The notes beneath the pieces were generated by a model. That model did not search any database, was not told the origin of the DNA, and worked only from the letters and a program-made list of their open reading frames with translations. DNA of 52,486 nt from Solirubrobacterales bacterium (GTDB taxonomy: Bacteria; Actinomycetota; Thermoleophilia; Solirubrobacterales; 70-9): assembly GCA_025936755.1 (NCBI GenBank), contig JAICSS010000019.1, positions 1 to 52,486 of the forward strand, read 5' to 3'. The position numbers and the translations under genes are program-made. Shown piece after piece: positions 22,340 through 30,143 of this stretch (position 1 is the first letter of the stretch; every line of letters begins with the position of its first letter).

Positions 22340-23521
22340 CTACTCGTCGAGCCGCAGGGCGATCTCGAGGTCGGCGAGCGAGCCGCGCAGCGGCCGTCCC
22401 AGCAGCTCCTCGATCGCGCGGATGCGGTTGCGGACGGTGCGGCGGTCGACGCCGAGGGCAGCCGCCGTCGAGGAGATGTTGCGCTCGGCCTCGAAGTAGG
22501 CGCGCAGGGTTTCGCGCGCCACCTTGCCGCCTTCCCGGCCGTGCTCGAGCGGCTCCAGGTAGAGCTGGCGCAGCGAGGTCTCGAGCAGGTCGTCCCGCCC
22601 GACCGCGGTCAGCACGGCGACGTCGCCATAGCGGAGGACCCGCTCGCCGCGGCGTTCGGCGATCGGCAGCGCCGCCTTCGCCTGGCGGTGGCTGAAGCGC
22701 CAGCCTGCGAGCTCCTCGCCGGGCTCGCCAAGGGCGGCGAAGACGCCGCTGGGGGCGAGGTCGCGCAGGGCGGCCACCGCCTCGGCGGGCGCGAGCGGCT
22801 GCCGGCCGCCGAGCCAGCAGGCCCAGCGCGGTTCCTCCTCGCGCTGGACGATCAGGAGGCGACGGCCGAGCCGCCCCGCCAGCGCCCGCATCAGCTCCTC
22901 GGCGCCCTGCCCTTTTGCCATCAGGGCGAGGTGGTGCCCGTCGAGGTCGTAGCCGAGCTCGGTGTGGTCGACCAGCTCGCCGGCGAGCAGGCTCTTGACC
23001 AGCTCCCGCCGCCGCTCCGTCGCGTTGCTCGGCCGGTTGGCGGACTCCCGCGCGTGTTCGGCGCTGACGGCCTCGATCAGCCGGTCCCCCAGCGTCGCCT
23101 GCTCGCCCAGCAGCCGCCGCAGCTCCGAGCTCGGCACCTCCGCCCGCTCCGCCTCTTCGACCAGGAAGTCCCCGACCAGGCTGTTGCCCGCGAAGTACCG
23201 CCGCAGCACCGTCTCCAAAGCGACCCCGTCCCGAGCGTCCAGTCGCGCCTGCGCCAGCAGCACCTCCGGCACCGCCGGCGCCCGCCGCTCCCCCACCTCG
23301 AGCACCGCCAGCCGGTAGTCGACCGCCGCCGCCAGCGCCGCCTTCAGCCCCTCCAGGTAGGCCGGGTCCGGCACCTCATGCGGATCGGAGATCGCGTAGA
23401 CCCGGGTCCCGACCGCCGAGCGCAGCTCCGGGAGACGATCGCGCAGGCGTTGCGCCAGCACCGCTCGCGGCTCGGCCGCCCGAGAGCCGCTCCCGCGCCG
23501 CTGCACCCTTGCCTTGGCCAT
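22340..23521 (-). CDS. PucR/CdaR-type transcriptional regulator
   Basis: 393 residues. The N-terminal and middle parts are an all-helical region plus a GGDEF-derived-like segment (about 180-300). The C-terminal HTH_30 (about 325-385) reads LRAYFEAERNISSTAAALGV then DRRTVRNRIRAIEELLGRPL, typical of PucR/CdaR regulators of purine, sugar-acid or amino-acid catabolism. No adjacent catabolic operon reveals its target. Start is ATG 23521. It marks the end of the high-GC backbone on this side; base composition falls just beyond. Confidence 0.87.
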   Translation of the reverse strand: MAKARVQRRGSGSRAAEPRAVLAQRLRDRLPELRSAVGTRVYAISDPHEVPDPAYLEGLKAALAAAVDYRLAVLEVGERRAPAVPEVLLAQARLDARDGVALETVLRRYFAGNSLVGDFLVEEAERAEVPSSELRRLLGEQATLGDRLIEAVSAEHARESANRPSNATERRRELVKSLLAGELVDHTELGYDLDGHHLALMAKGQGAEELMRALAGRLGRRLLIVQREEEPRWACWLGGRQPLAPAEAVAALRDLAPSGVFAALGEPGEELAGWRFSHRQAKAALPIAERRGERVLRYGDVAVLTAVGRDDLLETSLRQLYLEPLEHGREGGKVARETLRAYFEAERNISSTAAALGVDRRTVRNRIRAIEELLGRPLRGSLADLEIALRLDE

Positions 23522-23620
23522 GGGGTGACCTTAGCGCCGCCTCCTACACGGGCGCCAGGGACCGCCGCGCCCACTTCGATCCTCATATCTGGCCCGCCCA
23601 CGGGAATATGGTCTCGGCCG

Positions 23621-24403
23621 ATGGGTGAACTGACCATGGCTATCGCCGCGGTGTTGGCGCTTATCTGGGCGCTGCTGGGTGACGATCTCAAGGCTTGGTC
23701 ACCGAAGATCGCTGAACGCCTGATCCGCCACTCAGCCGAGCGATTGCCCGCCCCGTTCAACCAGCGTTTCCGCGAGAAGTGGCTGCAAGAGCTGAAGGAA
23801 CTCCCGGAAGGAGCCGTCTGGAGCCGGATCGCCCTGGCCGTGATCAAGTACCTGTCGCTAGCTCCCCACCTCGATGACACCTTGTCGACGAAGGAGCCAA
23901 GGCGTCAGATTGCGAGCTTCGACACCAAGCTCCTCTACACGATGCGGACGCGAGGTCATGGAGTGCGGCGGGAGACCGTTGCGATAGCGGCGACCAAGGC
24001 CGGCAACAATGGGCTCGTCTGGCTGCTGATCAATCTCATCCTCGCAGCGATCGACCCAGAGCATCGTGAAGCCTGGCTAATAGCAGCGGTTCTCGTCCCA
24101 GCCAGCATCTTCTTCGCCTACGTATTGCGGCTACTCATCAGACGCCCCCGTCCCGTTCTCGAAGGACTTCCTCCCATCGGAGCTGCACCGAATTCTCTCG
24201 CTCTCCCGTCCGCCCACGCCTTCAGCTCCTTCGCCGTAGCCGTGACGATGATCCGAATCGATCCGGCTACCTCCTTCGCCCTCCTGATAGCCGTGGGAAT
24301 CAGCCTAAGCCGCCCCTACCTCGGCCTGAATCGCCCGTCAGACGTACTCGCAGGCGCGATGCTCGGAGGAGCACTCGGACTGATCGTGCCGGTTTCGCTC
24401 TAG
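23621..24403 (+). CDS. PAP2-superfamily membrane phosphatase-like protein with altered active site
   Basis: 260 residues from ATG 23621. The N-terminal 70 residues (ERLIRHSAERLPAPFNQRFR, EKWLQELKELPEG) resemble a short domain seen fused to varied actinobacterial proteins. A PAP2 membrane domain follows: RRPRPVLEG (motif 1), LALPSAHAFSSFAVAV (motif 2, PSxH), and SRPYLGLNRPSDVLAG (motif 3). In motif 3 the nucleophilic His of SRxxxxxHxxxD is Asn, so phosphatase activity is doubtful. Its lower GC resembles the island starting just downstream; it may be an older insert. Confidence 0.75.
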   Translation: MGELTMAIAAVLALIWALLGDDLKAWSPKIAERLIRHSAERLPAPFNQRFREKWLQELKELPEGAVWSRIALAVIKYLSLAPHLDDTLSTKEPRRQIASFDTKLLYTMRTRGHGVRRETVAIAATKAGNNGLVWLLINLILAAIDPEHREAWLIAAVLVPASIFFAYVLRLLIRRPRPVLEGLPPIGAAPNSLALPSAHAFSSFAVAVTMIRIDPATSFALLIAVGISLSRPYLGLNRPSDVLAGAMLGGALGLIVPVSL

Positions 24404-24432
24404 GGCTATCGGCGTTGGGCTGGTTCAAGTGT

Positions 24433-24449
24433 GACCTCCGGCTTGAAAG
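24433..24449. repeat. Candidate left attachment site (attL) of the island
   Basis: GACCTCCGGCTTGAAAG matches 16 of 17 bases of the tRNA-Glu anticodon-loop/stem region at 35296-35312, in the same orientation. The two copies bracket about 10.9 kb of accessory genes with a decayed integrase. The site also forms a small CCTCC/GGAGG hairpin (24435-24453), which could be a chance terminator for the PAP2-like gene. Confidence 0.45.
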
Positions 24450-24522
24450 GAGGAGGGGCGTCCGCGCCGCCAGCGAGATTGCGCCGGCGATGTGACCGAG
24501 ATGCGACCCCATTCGTCGCCAC

Positions 24523-25452
24523 TTAGAGCAGGTGTGCGTAACGTCGGAGTCCAGCTTTATCCACGCCCCGACGAGCAAAAAAACGGAAGCGCCAAATGTC
24601 GGTACTGAACTGGCGTCGTCGCAAGATCCGGTAGGCATCCGACGCATCGTCGTCATCGGGAAACCGCAGGTGGCGCTGGGCGATCCAGCCGATCACATCG
24701 ACGAGTTGGATCAGCGGCTCCGCGTGGGACTCGGGGAAGCGGGGGAGGCCGTCGAAGAAAGACACCAAGTCGATGCCCGAGTTCGAAGAGCCGTGGGTGG
24801 TGAGGAGCGGGTGGCCGGCCTGCTGATAATCGACCGGCAGATCCAGAGCCATCGCGTCGGTGGCGAGAATTGGAAATAGGATACTGGTGAGCAGGCGCTC
24901 TCCATAGCGATCTTTAGCGTCGAAGAGCAGCTGAGGCGAGCACCAATCTTGGCGCCAGTGGCGACCTCGGTACCGTGAAATTGAAGCCTGAACGGCGTCG
25001 TGAACGTGGCGGGGCATGACAATTCCGTACTCGACAAAGGACGGGGAGGAAGCACCTCGGCGGAGCAGGCGGCGCACTTCATCGCCGCGCCCCGCATAGG
25101 CCGGGTGGGTAGAGCCGCGTTCCTGAGAAGCCTGCCAGGTCTTCTCGAAGATCGAGACCTGCTCATCTCGCCAGGGCTCAACCTCGGCCCCCGGGAAGAT
25201 CTCGTTATCGATTACGGTCGCGGTCCAGATCAGTTCCTGGTTGGCGAGGAAGATCGCGACCTCGCGCCGTTGATCTGCGTCTAACTTGGAGGCGTGCAGC
25301 TCCGACACTTCCCAACTGGCGCAGTGCGTCTGGACGAAAGCTGCAAGCACCGGACGCAGCGATGGCGGACACACCAGCGTCGTCAGGACCGAGCATTCAA
25401 ACGAGGTTCTCTGCAGAGCGAAAGACCCCGACTCATCAGTCGCATAGATCAC
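24523..25452 (-). CDS. DUF3800-like protein
   Basis: 309 residues. The opening IYATDESGSF and the later SELHASKLDADQRREVAIFL fit DUF3800, a family with an RNase H-like fold and conserved acidic residues that often sits in defence islands. Further acidic stretches (DAKDRYGERLL; LIQLVDVIGWIAQRHL) match the family's C-terminal pattern. The role is unproven; a nuclease-like function is plausible. It lies 12 bases after the DUF4145-like gene, forming a two-gene operon. Confidence 0.65.
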   Translation of the reverse strand: MIYATDESGSFALQRTSFECSVLTTLVCPPSLRPVLAAFVQTHCASWEVSELHASKLDADQRREVAIFLANQELIWTATVIDNEIFPGAEVEPWRDEQVSIFEKTWQASQERGSTHPAYAGRGDEVRRLLRRGASSPSFVEYGIVMPRHVHDAVQASISRYRGRHWRQDWCSPQLLFDAKDRYGERLLTSILFPILATDAMALDLPVDYQQAGHPLLTTHGSSNSGIDLVSFFDGLPRFPESHAEPLIQLVDVIGWIAQRHLRFPDDDDASDAYRILRRRQFSTDIWRFRFFARRGVDKAGLRRYAHLL

Positions 25453-25464
25453 CGCTCGAAGGCC

Positions 25465-26115
25465 TCAAGGATCGACAGACCGTTTCAGTGCTTCTTCTTT
25501 TCGTTTCTCGAACGCCGTACTCACCCGGATCAAATTGGCGGATCCCCGATAGAGGAAGTCAAGGAGAGCATCGATGAAGCCCCGGATCAATGGGACGTCA
25601 GCGTTCTCTACCTCAAGCTCCTTGAGGTGGCCGCCATAGTTGCGGTAGGTGTAGACAAGGTGGGCCTGTTTGACGAGCCCCTCGGGCACGCCGGCCTCCT
25701 GAATCAGGGCGTTCAATTGATCTCTCTGTGAGAGGTCCTGCGAGATCGCCTTATCAGCACAGATCGCTTCCAGCAGGCGGCCTGCGCGGACGGCGAATGC
25801 ATCCGGCGCGTGCTGGAGCTCCAACATCGCTAGATAGCGCTCTGCAATGGGACTAGGGAGACCATCCAGGGGTTTGTCCAGAGGAAAGATGATCTCGGGC
25901 TCAACCTCGTCGGACTCCATATAGCCATCGATCCATTGATATTCAGAGAGAGTTAGGCCCTTACAGCCAGTGCATCGATCAACCTGGGCTATGCGCTGCA
26001 CCGTGATCTCGTCCCAGCTGTCTCCGACCCGAATGGTCTGCGTCGCGCCGCTGAGGACCACGTGCCCCTTGCACTCGACCGTTCCCTCACGTCCACAGTG
26101 ACGACAGCGCTCCAT
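25465..26115 (-). CDS. DUF4145-like protein with N-terminal zinc ribbon
   Basis: Best start is ATG 26115 (216 residues), directly before MERCRHCGREGTVECKG; the open frame continues upstream without sense. Two CxxC pairs (CRHC at about 4-7 and CTGC at about 45-48) suggest a zinc ribbon. The C-terminal half (AVRAGRLLEAICADKAISQD, then LIQEAGVPEGLVKQAHLVYT) is DUF4145-like, a helical domain recurrent in restriction and defence proteins. Co-transcribed with the DUF3800-like gene and divergent from 26214-26765. Confidence 0.68.
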   Translation of the reverse strand: MERCRHCGREGTVECKGHVVLSGATQTIRVGDSWDEITVQRIAQVDRCTGCKGLTLSEYQWIDGYMESDEVEPEIIFPLDKPLDGLPSPIAERYLAMLELQHAPDAFAVRAGRLLEAICADKAISQDLSQRDQLNALIQEAGVPEGLVKQAHLVYTYRNYGGHLKELEVENADVPLIRGFIDALLDFLYRGSANLIRVSTAFEKRKEEALKRSVDP

Positions 26116-26213
26116 GACGCGACAGAGGCTATCGAGAACTGCGTGCGGCCCTGGACCAGCGGTTCCCTCAACAGCATCTGGGTTCGCGAAGGCTGGCGAG
26201 TACTCTCGTCGCC

Positions 26214-26765
26214 ATGTTGATAGTCGCCACGAGCGTTTGGACTGTAGTGGGCTCTCTCGGTGCAGCCATAGGTGGAATAGGTGCTGCTGTAGGAGGAGTG
26301 GCGGCATGGAGAGCGGCGAGCGCCAGCCGAGCAACTAGTCGTGACGCGATGGAAGCGCTCGGCTTGGCAATTGCACCTTCTCTAACTGGCGAGGCCGGTA
26401 TTTCCCCGATCCAGGATGGCTCCGATACCGGCACTTGGAAGGCGCGGATCTTCAACCTCTCCTCGCAATTCACGGCAACCAAGCTCCATTTCGAGGCTCG
26501 CTTCGAAGACGGAGAACGCGCTGACCAAGAACTTGAGCGGCTTGCACCAGGAGAGACCTGGGAAATCCCACTTCGGGTTATCGGGATGCCGCCAGGCGGG
26601 CCACTTCTCAGCGAGGCGGGTAGGACGTCGGTCCTACGCTACGCAGACGAGAGAGGAATTCTTAGATACGAGCAACACTTCGGTTTCGTCGGACGGAGAA
26701 ACCCTGACGGCTCATGGACACCTTCTGTGTCGATGATCCCGACCAGTGATGCTCGGAGGATCTGA
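26214..26765 (+). CDS. Membrane-anchored protein of unknown function
   Basis: 183 residues. An N-terminal glycine-rich hydrophobic segment (about 2-34, VWTVVGSLGAAIGGIGAAVG) is followed by a short charged helix and a soluble beta-rich domain (ARIFNLSSQFTATKLHFEAR, LAPGETWEIPLRVIGMPPGG) that looks like an Ig-like sandwich. No family recognised. It precedes the TIR-like gene by 72 bases on the same strand and could be its partner; this is position-based inference only. Codon use and GC are lower than in the flanking backbone. Confidence 0.55.
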   Translation: MLIVATSVWTVVGSLGAAIGGIGAAVGGVAAWRAASASRATSRDAMEALGLAIAPSLTGEAGISPIQDGSDTGTWKARIFNLSSQFTATKLHFEARFEDGERADQELERLAPGETWEIPLRVIGMPPGGPLLSEAGRTSVLRYADERGILRYEQHFGFVGRRNPDGSWTPSVSMIPTSDARRI

Positions 26766-26837
26766 TCCGTGGGTGGGTCGGTTGCCCCTGGATAGTTGCA
26801 TGAGCGCAGCAGCCGCGCCCCTGCTAAGAATCGGATC

Positions 26838-27977
26838 ATGGCAGAGGATCTTCTGAGCGAACTGCGGAGCTTTGCCGAGAATTTCAAGGAGACTGCAGCT
26901 AACGGGGAGTCACAAACGAAAGAGCCCCTTCGGGAGGTCATGGATGCGGCAGCGCAGATCGGCAAAGCCTGGTCAGGCTCGAACCTGGGATACCAGAGCC
27001 GCGTCTACTACGCCGGCCTCGAGTCGCCGCCGCCTGGAGCCCACTTTGATTCCGAGTGGGGTTTCCACGGCGTGTTCCAAGGCACCACGGGCGACTGGAG
27101 GGAGTTCGACTTCGACGCCGTCATTGCCGCGCTCTACGCCCTGAGCGGCCGCGAGAACCTCAACCCCGAGGCCGACCAAGCGACCGAGGCAACCGCCCTA
27201 CTGGAAGCAACTAAGCCCCAAGTCGTATCGGTCCTGCGTGCCTGGCTAGCGCAGCACGAGGACGCGCTAGTGGCGGAGCTTGCAGAGGAGGCTTCAAAAG
27301 TCGAAGCGATGAGCGAGCGAGCGGCGCTAACGGCGCTCGTCGGTCGGGGCGGCACGAAAATTACTCGCGATACGACGGCCCTCAGCCAAGGCTGGCAGGC
27401 TGCCCCCCATCAGGTGGTGGAAGCACGAGCGATCTCAATCCGCTCGTCCTTTCAGAGTTGCGAAAAACTCGCCAGCCTGGCGTCTCGCGCCGCCGACCAT
27501 ATCGCCCGTCTTGAGCTCTCACAGACCGCAAGAGGCCAAGTCCCAGTCGCAGCAGGCGAAAACGTTTTCATCGGCCACGGCCGCGCCGGTGCCTGGCGCG
27601 AGCTGAAGGACTTCGTCAGCGAACGCCTCTCCTTGCCTTGGGATGAGTTCAACCGCCTTCCGGTCGCCGGAGTGACCAACATCGCTCGCCTCTCAGAGAT
27701 GCTCGATCAGGCCGCGATTGCTTTCCTCGTCTTGACTGCCGAGGATGAGATGGCAGACGGCGGTGAGCGAGCACGCCAGAACGTTGTCCACGAGGCCGGG
27801 CTCTTCCAGGGTCGCCTTGGCTTCGCCCGGGCGATCCTCCTATTGGAGGAGGGCTGCGAGGAGTTTTCAAACATCCAGGGGCTCGGCCAGATCCGTTTCC
27901 CAGCAGGCAACATCGCCGCCTCCTTTGAGGAGATTCGCGGAGTCCTTGAGCGCGAGGGGTTCCTCGATGCCGTCTAA
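26838..27977 (+). CDS. TIR-like (PF10137-type) nucleotide-binding domain protein, candidate defence NADase
   Basis: 379 residues from ATG 26838 (an upstream TTG at 26796 is less likely). The C-terminal 130 residues match the TIR-like domain used as NAD-degrading effector in some STING/CBASS systems: NVFIGHGRAGAWRELKDFV, AIAFLVLTAEDEMADGGERA, RQNVVHEAGLFQGRLGF and then EEGCEEFSNIQG. The N-terminal part (about 1-240) is unrecognised and presumably senses the trigger. No CD-NTase or STING gene is adjacent. Likely abortive-infection protein, inferred from domain and neighbourhood. Confidence 0.8.
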   Translation: MAEDLLSELRSFAENFKETAANGESQTKEPLREVMDAAAQIGKAWSGSNLGYQSRVYYAGLESPPPGAHFDSEWGFHGVFQGTTGDWREFDFDAVIAALYALSGRENLNPEADQATEATALLEATKPQVVSVLRAWLAQHEDALVAELAEEASKVEAMSERAALTALVGRGGTKITRDTTALSQGWQAAPHQVVEARAISIRSSFQSCEKLASLASRAADHIARLELSQTARGQVPVAAGENVFIGHGRAGAWRELKDFVSERLSLPWDEFNRLPVAGVTNIARLSEMLDQAAIAFLVLTAEDEMADGGERARQNVVHEAGLFQGRLGFARAILLLEEGCEEFSNIQGLGQIRFPAGNIAASFEEIRGVLEREGFLDAV

Positions 27978-28024
27978 GGCTGCCCGGTCACTCAGCCCAG
28001 GTAGCGAGGGACCTTTGGCTGCAA

Positions 28025-28261
28025 TCAGGCTGCAGCGCGGCGAGCTCTACGGGCTCGTTTACTAGCCGGACGAGCGGGAGCCGCCTTGACCTGGATGATC
28101 TTCTGGGCACCACCGCCCATGCCGATGACGATGTCGCCGAGCGGACGATCGGCGAGCTCGATTAGTTTCTGCCGAAGATCCTCGTCGAGTTCCGATGAAT
28201 CCCAGACGGCTACGAAGCCGTCATGAAGCTCATGGCGGGTTGCTTTTTGCCTAGCTGCCAT
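28025..28261 (-). CDS. Small protein with basic tail downstream of the SIR2 gene
   Basis: 78 residues from ATG 28261, preceded by AAGGTGG. An acidic/helical first half (FVAVWDSSELDEDLRQKLIE, LADRPLGDIVIGMGGG) ends in a Lys/Arg/Ala-rich tail (KAAPARPASKRARRARRAAA) that might bind nucleic acid. No family recognised. It lies 54 bases after the SIR2-GAF-like gene on the same strand and is probably its operon partner, perhaps regulator, inhibitor or adaptor (inference). Confidence 0.6.
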   Translation of the reverse strand: MAARQKATRHELHDGFVAVWDSSELDEDLRQKLIELADRPLGDIVIGMGGGAQKIIQVKAAPARPASKRARRARRAAA

Positions 28262-28315
28262 CAATCCACCTTATACCCGCCGCCGGATGGGCTGACCACC
28301 TTGCGAGGCGTTTGA

Positions 28316-29869
28316 TCATCCGCTTCCTGCTTCGGATATGCCGTCGCCTGCTGGCGGCGAATCCCCTGCTTTTCCCTCTTCGCCGGCACCAATGACGGCC
28401 GCCACCAAACGCATTGCGACGCTCTGGAGCGCCGAATGCAAGGCGGCTTCGATGCCTTCGGGCAGCTTGGTTAGGACACTTGCCTTGCCAGGCCGATCCG
28501 AAGAAATGGTCAGAGCCCCGAGTGGCAGTCGCGTGGGCTCAGCCATGACTAGAGGCAGCCCTCTGACAAAGTGCCAGCGCGAGGCATAGGTGTCGCGATC
28601 GAACTCCATGATGGTCCCTTGGCAGAGGGTTCTGACCGAAACCCAGTTGCTTGCGGCGCCGAGCGGCACTGGGGTAACGGTGGAGGGGTCTTGGTGGGCG
28701 CGATCGCTGTGAGCCCACCCGACAAGTCCCGTTCCGTCCTCATCAAGTACCCAGACGGTCAGCGCCAACGTCTCCTCAACCTCAAGCCGTGCCAGCGAGA
28801 GCGTGTATAGAACAACGTCCTTAAGAAGGTCACGCAGCCCACTACTCAAGGCGACTTGGCGTTCCGCGAACCTCGACTGATCGCTCACGGCGAGGCCGCG
28901 CTCGAAACAACCGATAACTTCCCTGGCACGCTCGGTGACAGAGAGATAGTCAGCCGGGCCCACCTTTTTTCGGTGACCGACCTCGTAGAGGAACTGCGCG
29001 GCATCGGCGAAGTGGTCGACGAAAATCGCCTGTACGCCGCAGCGCCCCCAGCGCCGCCGTGCAGCCTCCTCCATTGCTGCGCGGACCGACGGTGATGCCT
29101 GTGGCTCGCCTTGGCGGACAAAGATTGCCGCGTGGCGTGGTTTCTCCGGGGCCTTATAGCCGTAGAGGTAGCGGATCAAGTTGGGATCGGCGAGGCTCAT
29201 GCCGACGAAGACGCAGGTCGAGCCATGAAGCCGCTCGGTTACTAGCTGCTCCTGCCAAGAGGTGCCGCGTTGCATGCGGTGGTAATGCTCCTCGGTCAGG
29301 ACGATCCCCTTCGGCGTTCCCTGACGACCAGCGAGACCGTGCAGATGGGTAACCGCGATGGTCCCGGCGGCTCGTTTGTGTGGTTCTCGATTCTGGGTGT
29401 AGGAGCGAATGTTGGTTCGGGCGGTGCCGGCGTCGATGAGGGCCTGCTCGAGAAGGTCGTCGTAGTTAGTGGTGAGGATCTCTGCCCGCTCGCCCCAGAT
29501 CTCGCGCAATGCTGCCACTTGGTGGGCAATCGGGCCGGGGGCAAAAGCCTCAGCACCGCGTCCTTCGTACAGCTCCGCGGGGATCAACTCCTCGAGCCTC
29601 TCTTTGGCCATCACTCCGACTACCGCCCCAGCGCCGAGCAGATCGTCCCGCTCGATCGTCGCGGCCACCCAGTTCGCCCGCTCCCCATTTTCTAGGTCTG
29701 GTAACTCGACGGCGACCCTCTCAAGCAGCTGTTCGATCAGCGCGCGCCAGCTCGGCAAACCCGCCTCCATCGAGGCGCCAGCGCCGACGAGTAGGGTCAA
29801 CTCGCCGGCGGAAGCGAGCCGCTCTATCAACGGTTCGACCTCAGGCTGGGCAAGAGAGGCAAAGCTCAT
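28316..29869 (-). CDS. SIR2-family protein with GAF-like C-terminal domain, candidate defence NADase
   Basis: 517 residues from ATG 29869 (an upstream in-frame start is less likely). The SIR2 part (about 1-290) has LTLLVGAGASMEAGLPSWRA, EILTTNYDDLLEQAL and THLHG, the NAD-binding and His motifs of the SIR2_2 type found in Thoeris- and Avs-type effectors. The C-terminal part (about 330-490) has a helix bundle and a beta-rich GAF-like domain (TLALTVWVLDEDGTGLVGWA, RLPLGALTISSD), a likely ligand sensor. Fusion of NADase and sensor suggests a one-protein abortive-infection system. Overlapping palindromes lie just upstream. Confidence 0.82.
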   Translation of the reverse strand: MSFASLAQPEVEPLIERLASAGELTLLVGAGASMEAGLPSWRALIEQLLERVAVELPDLENGERANWVAATIERDDLLGAGAVVGVMAKERLEELIPAELYEGRGAEAFAPGPIAHQVAALREIWGERAEILTTNYDDLLEQALIDAGTARTNIRSYTQNREPHKRAAGTIAVTHLHGLAGRQGTPKGIVLTEEHYHRMQRGTSWQEQLVTERLHGSTCVFVGMSLADPNLIRYLYGYKAPEKPRHAAIFVRQGEPQASPSVRAAMEEAARRRWGRCGVQAIFVDHFADAAQFLYEVGHRKKVGPADYLSVTERAREVIGCFERGLAVSDQSRFAERQVALSSGLRDLLKDVVLYTLSLARLEVEETLALTVWVLDEDGTGLVGWAHSDRAHQDPSTVTPVPLGAASNWVSVRTLCQGTIMEFDRDTYASRWHFVRGLPLVMAEPTRLPLGALTISSDRPGKASVLTKLPEGIEAALHSALQSVAMRLVAAVIGAGEEGKAGDSPPAGDGISEAGSG

Positions 29870-29887
29870 CGTTCTTGAGCCAGAGCC

Positions 29888-29904
29888 ACCACGTGGTCGA
29901 CCAC
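29888..29904. promoter_or_regulatory. Overlapping palindromes upstream of the SIR2 gene
   Basis: ACCACGTGGT (29888-29897) and the perfect 12-bp palindrome GTGGTCGACCAC (29893-29904) overlap by five bases, ending about 19 bases before the SIR2 start. They probably form an operator for this gene. The rest of the 29905-30143 gap shows only weak promoter-like sequence (TTGCGA at 30105-30110) toward the nuclease gene. Confidence 0.45.
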
Positions 29905-30143
29905 AATCACCGCTAGAAGGCAACCACGCTCGGAGTGATCAGTCACCGGCATCCCGGCTTCGGCCAGTGGATTCCGCGTGCGCGATGCTCCTCCTCGGTT
30001 GACTCGATCCTCCCTTCCCCGACCGATCCATCACCCGATCTTAGGTCTTGCAGAGGACGGGGCGAGCCAACTTAGGCGTGATTCGCGAATCTCGTCGTTC
30101 CCATTTGCGACCACCGTCGGACTTGTAGAGATATGCTGGTCGC

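Noticed and set aside
26796-28024. CBASS-type cyclase beside the TIR-like gene
   Set aside because: I looked for a CD-NTase motif (GS followed by DxD) in neighbouring genes and found none.
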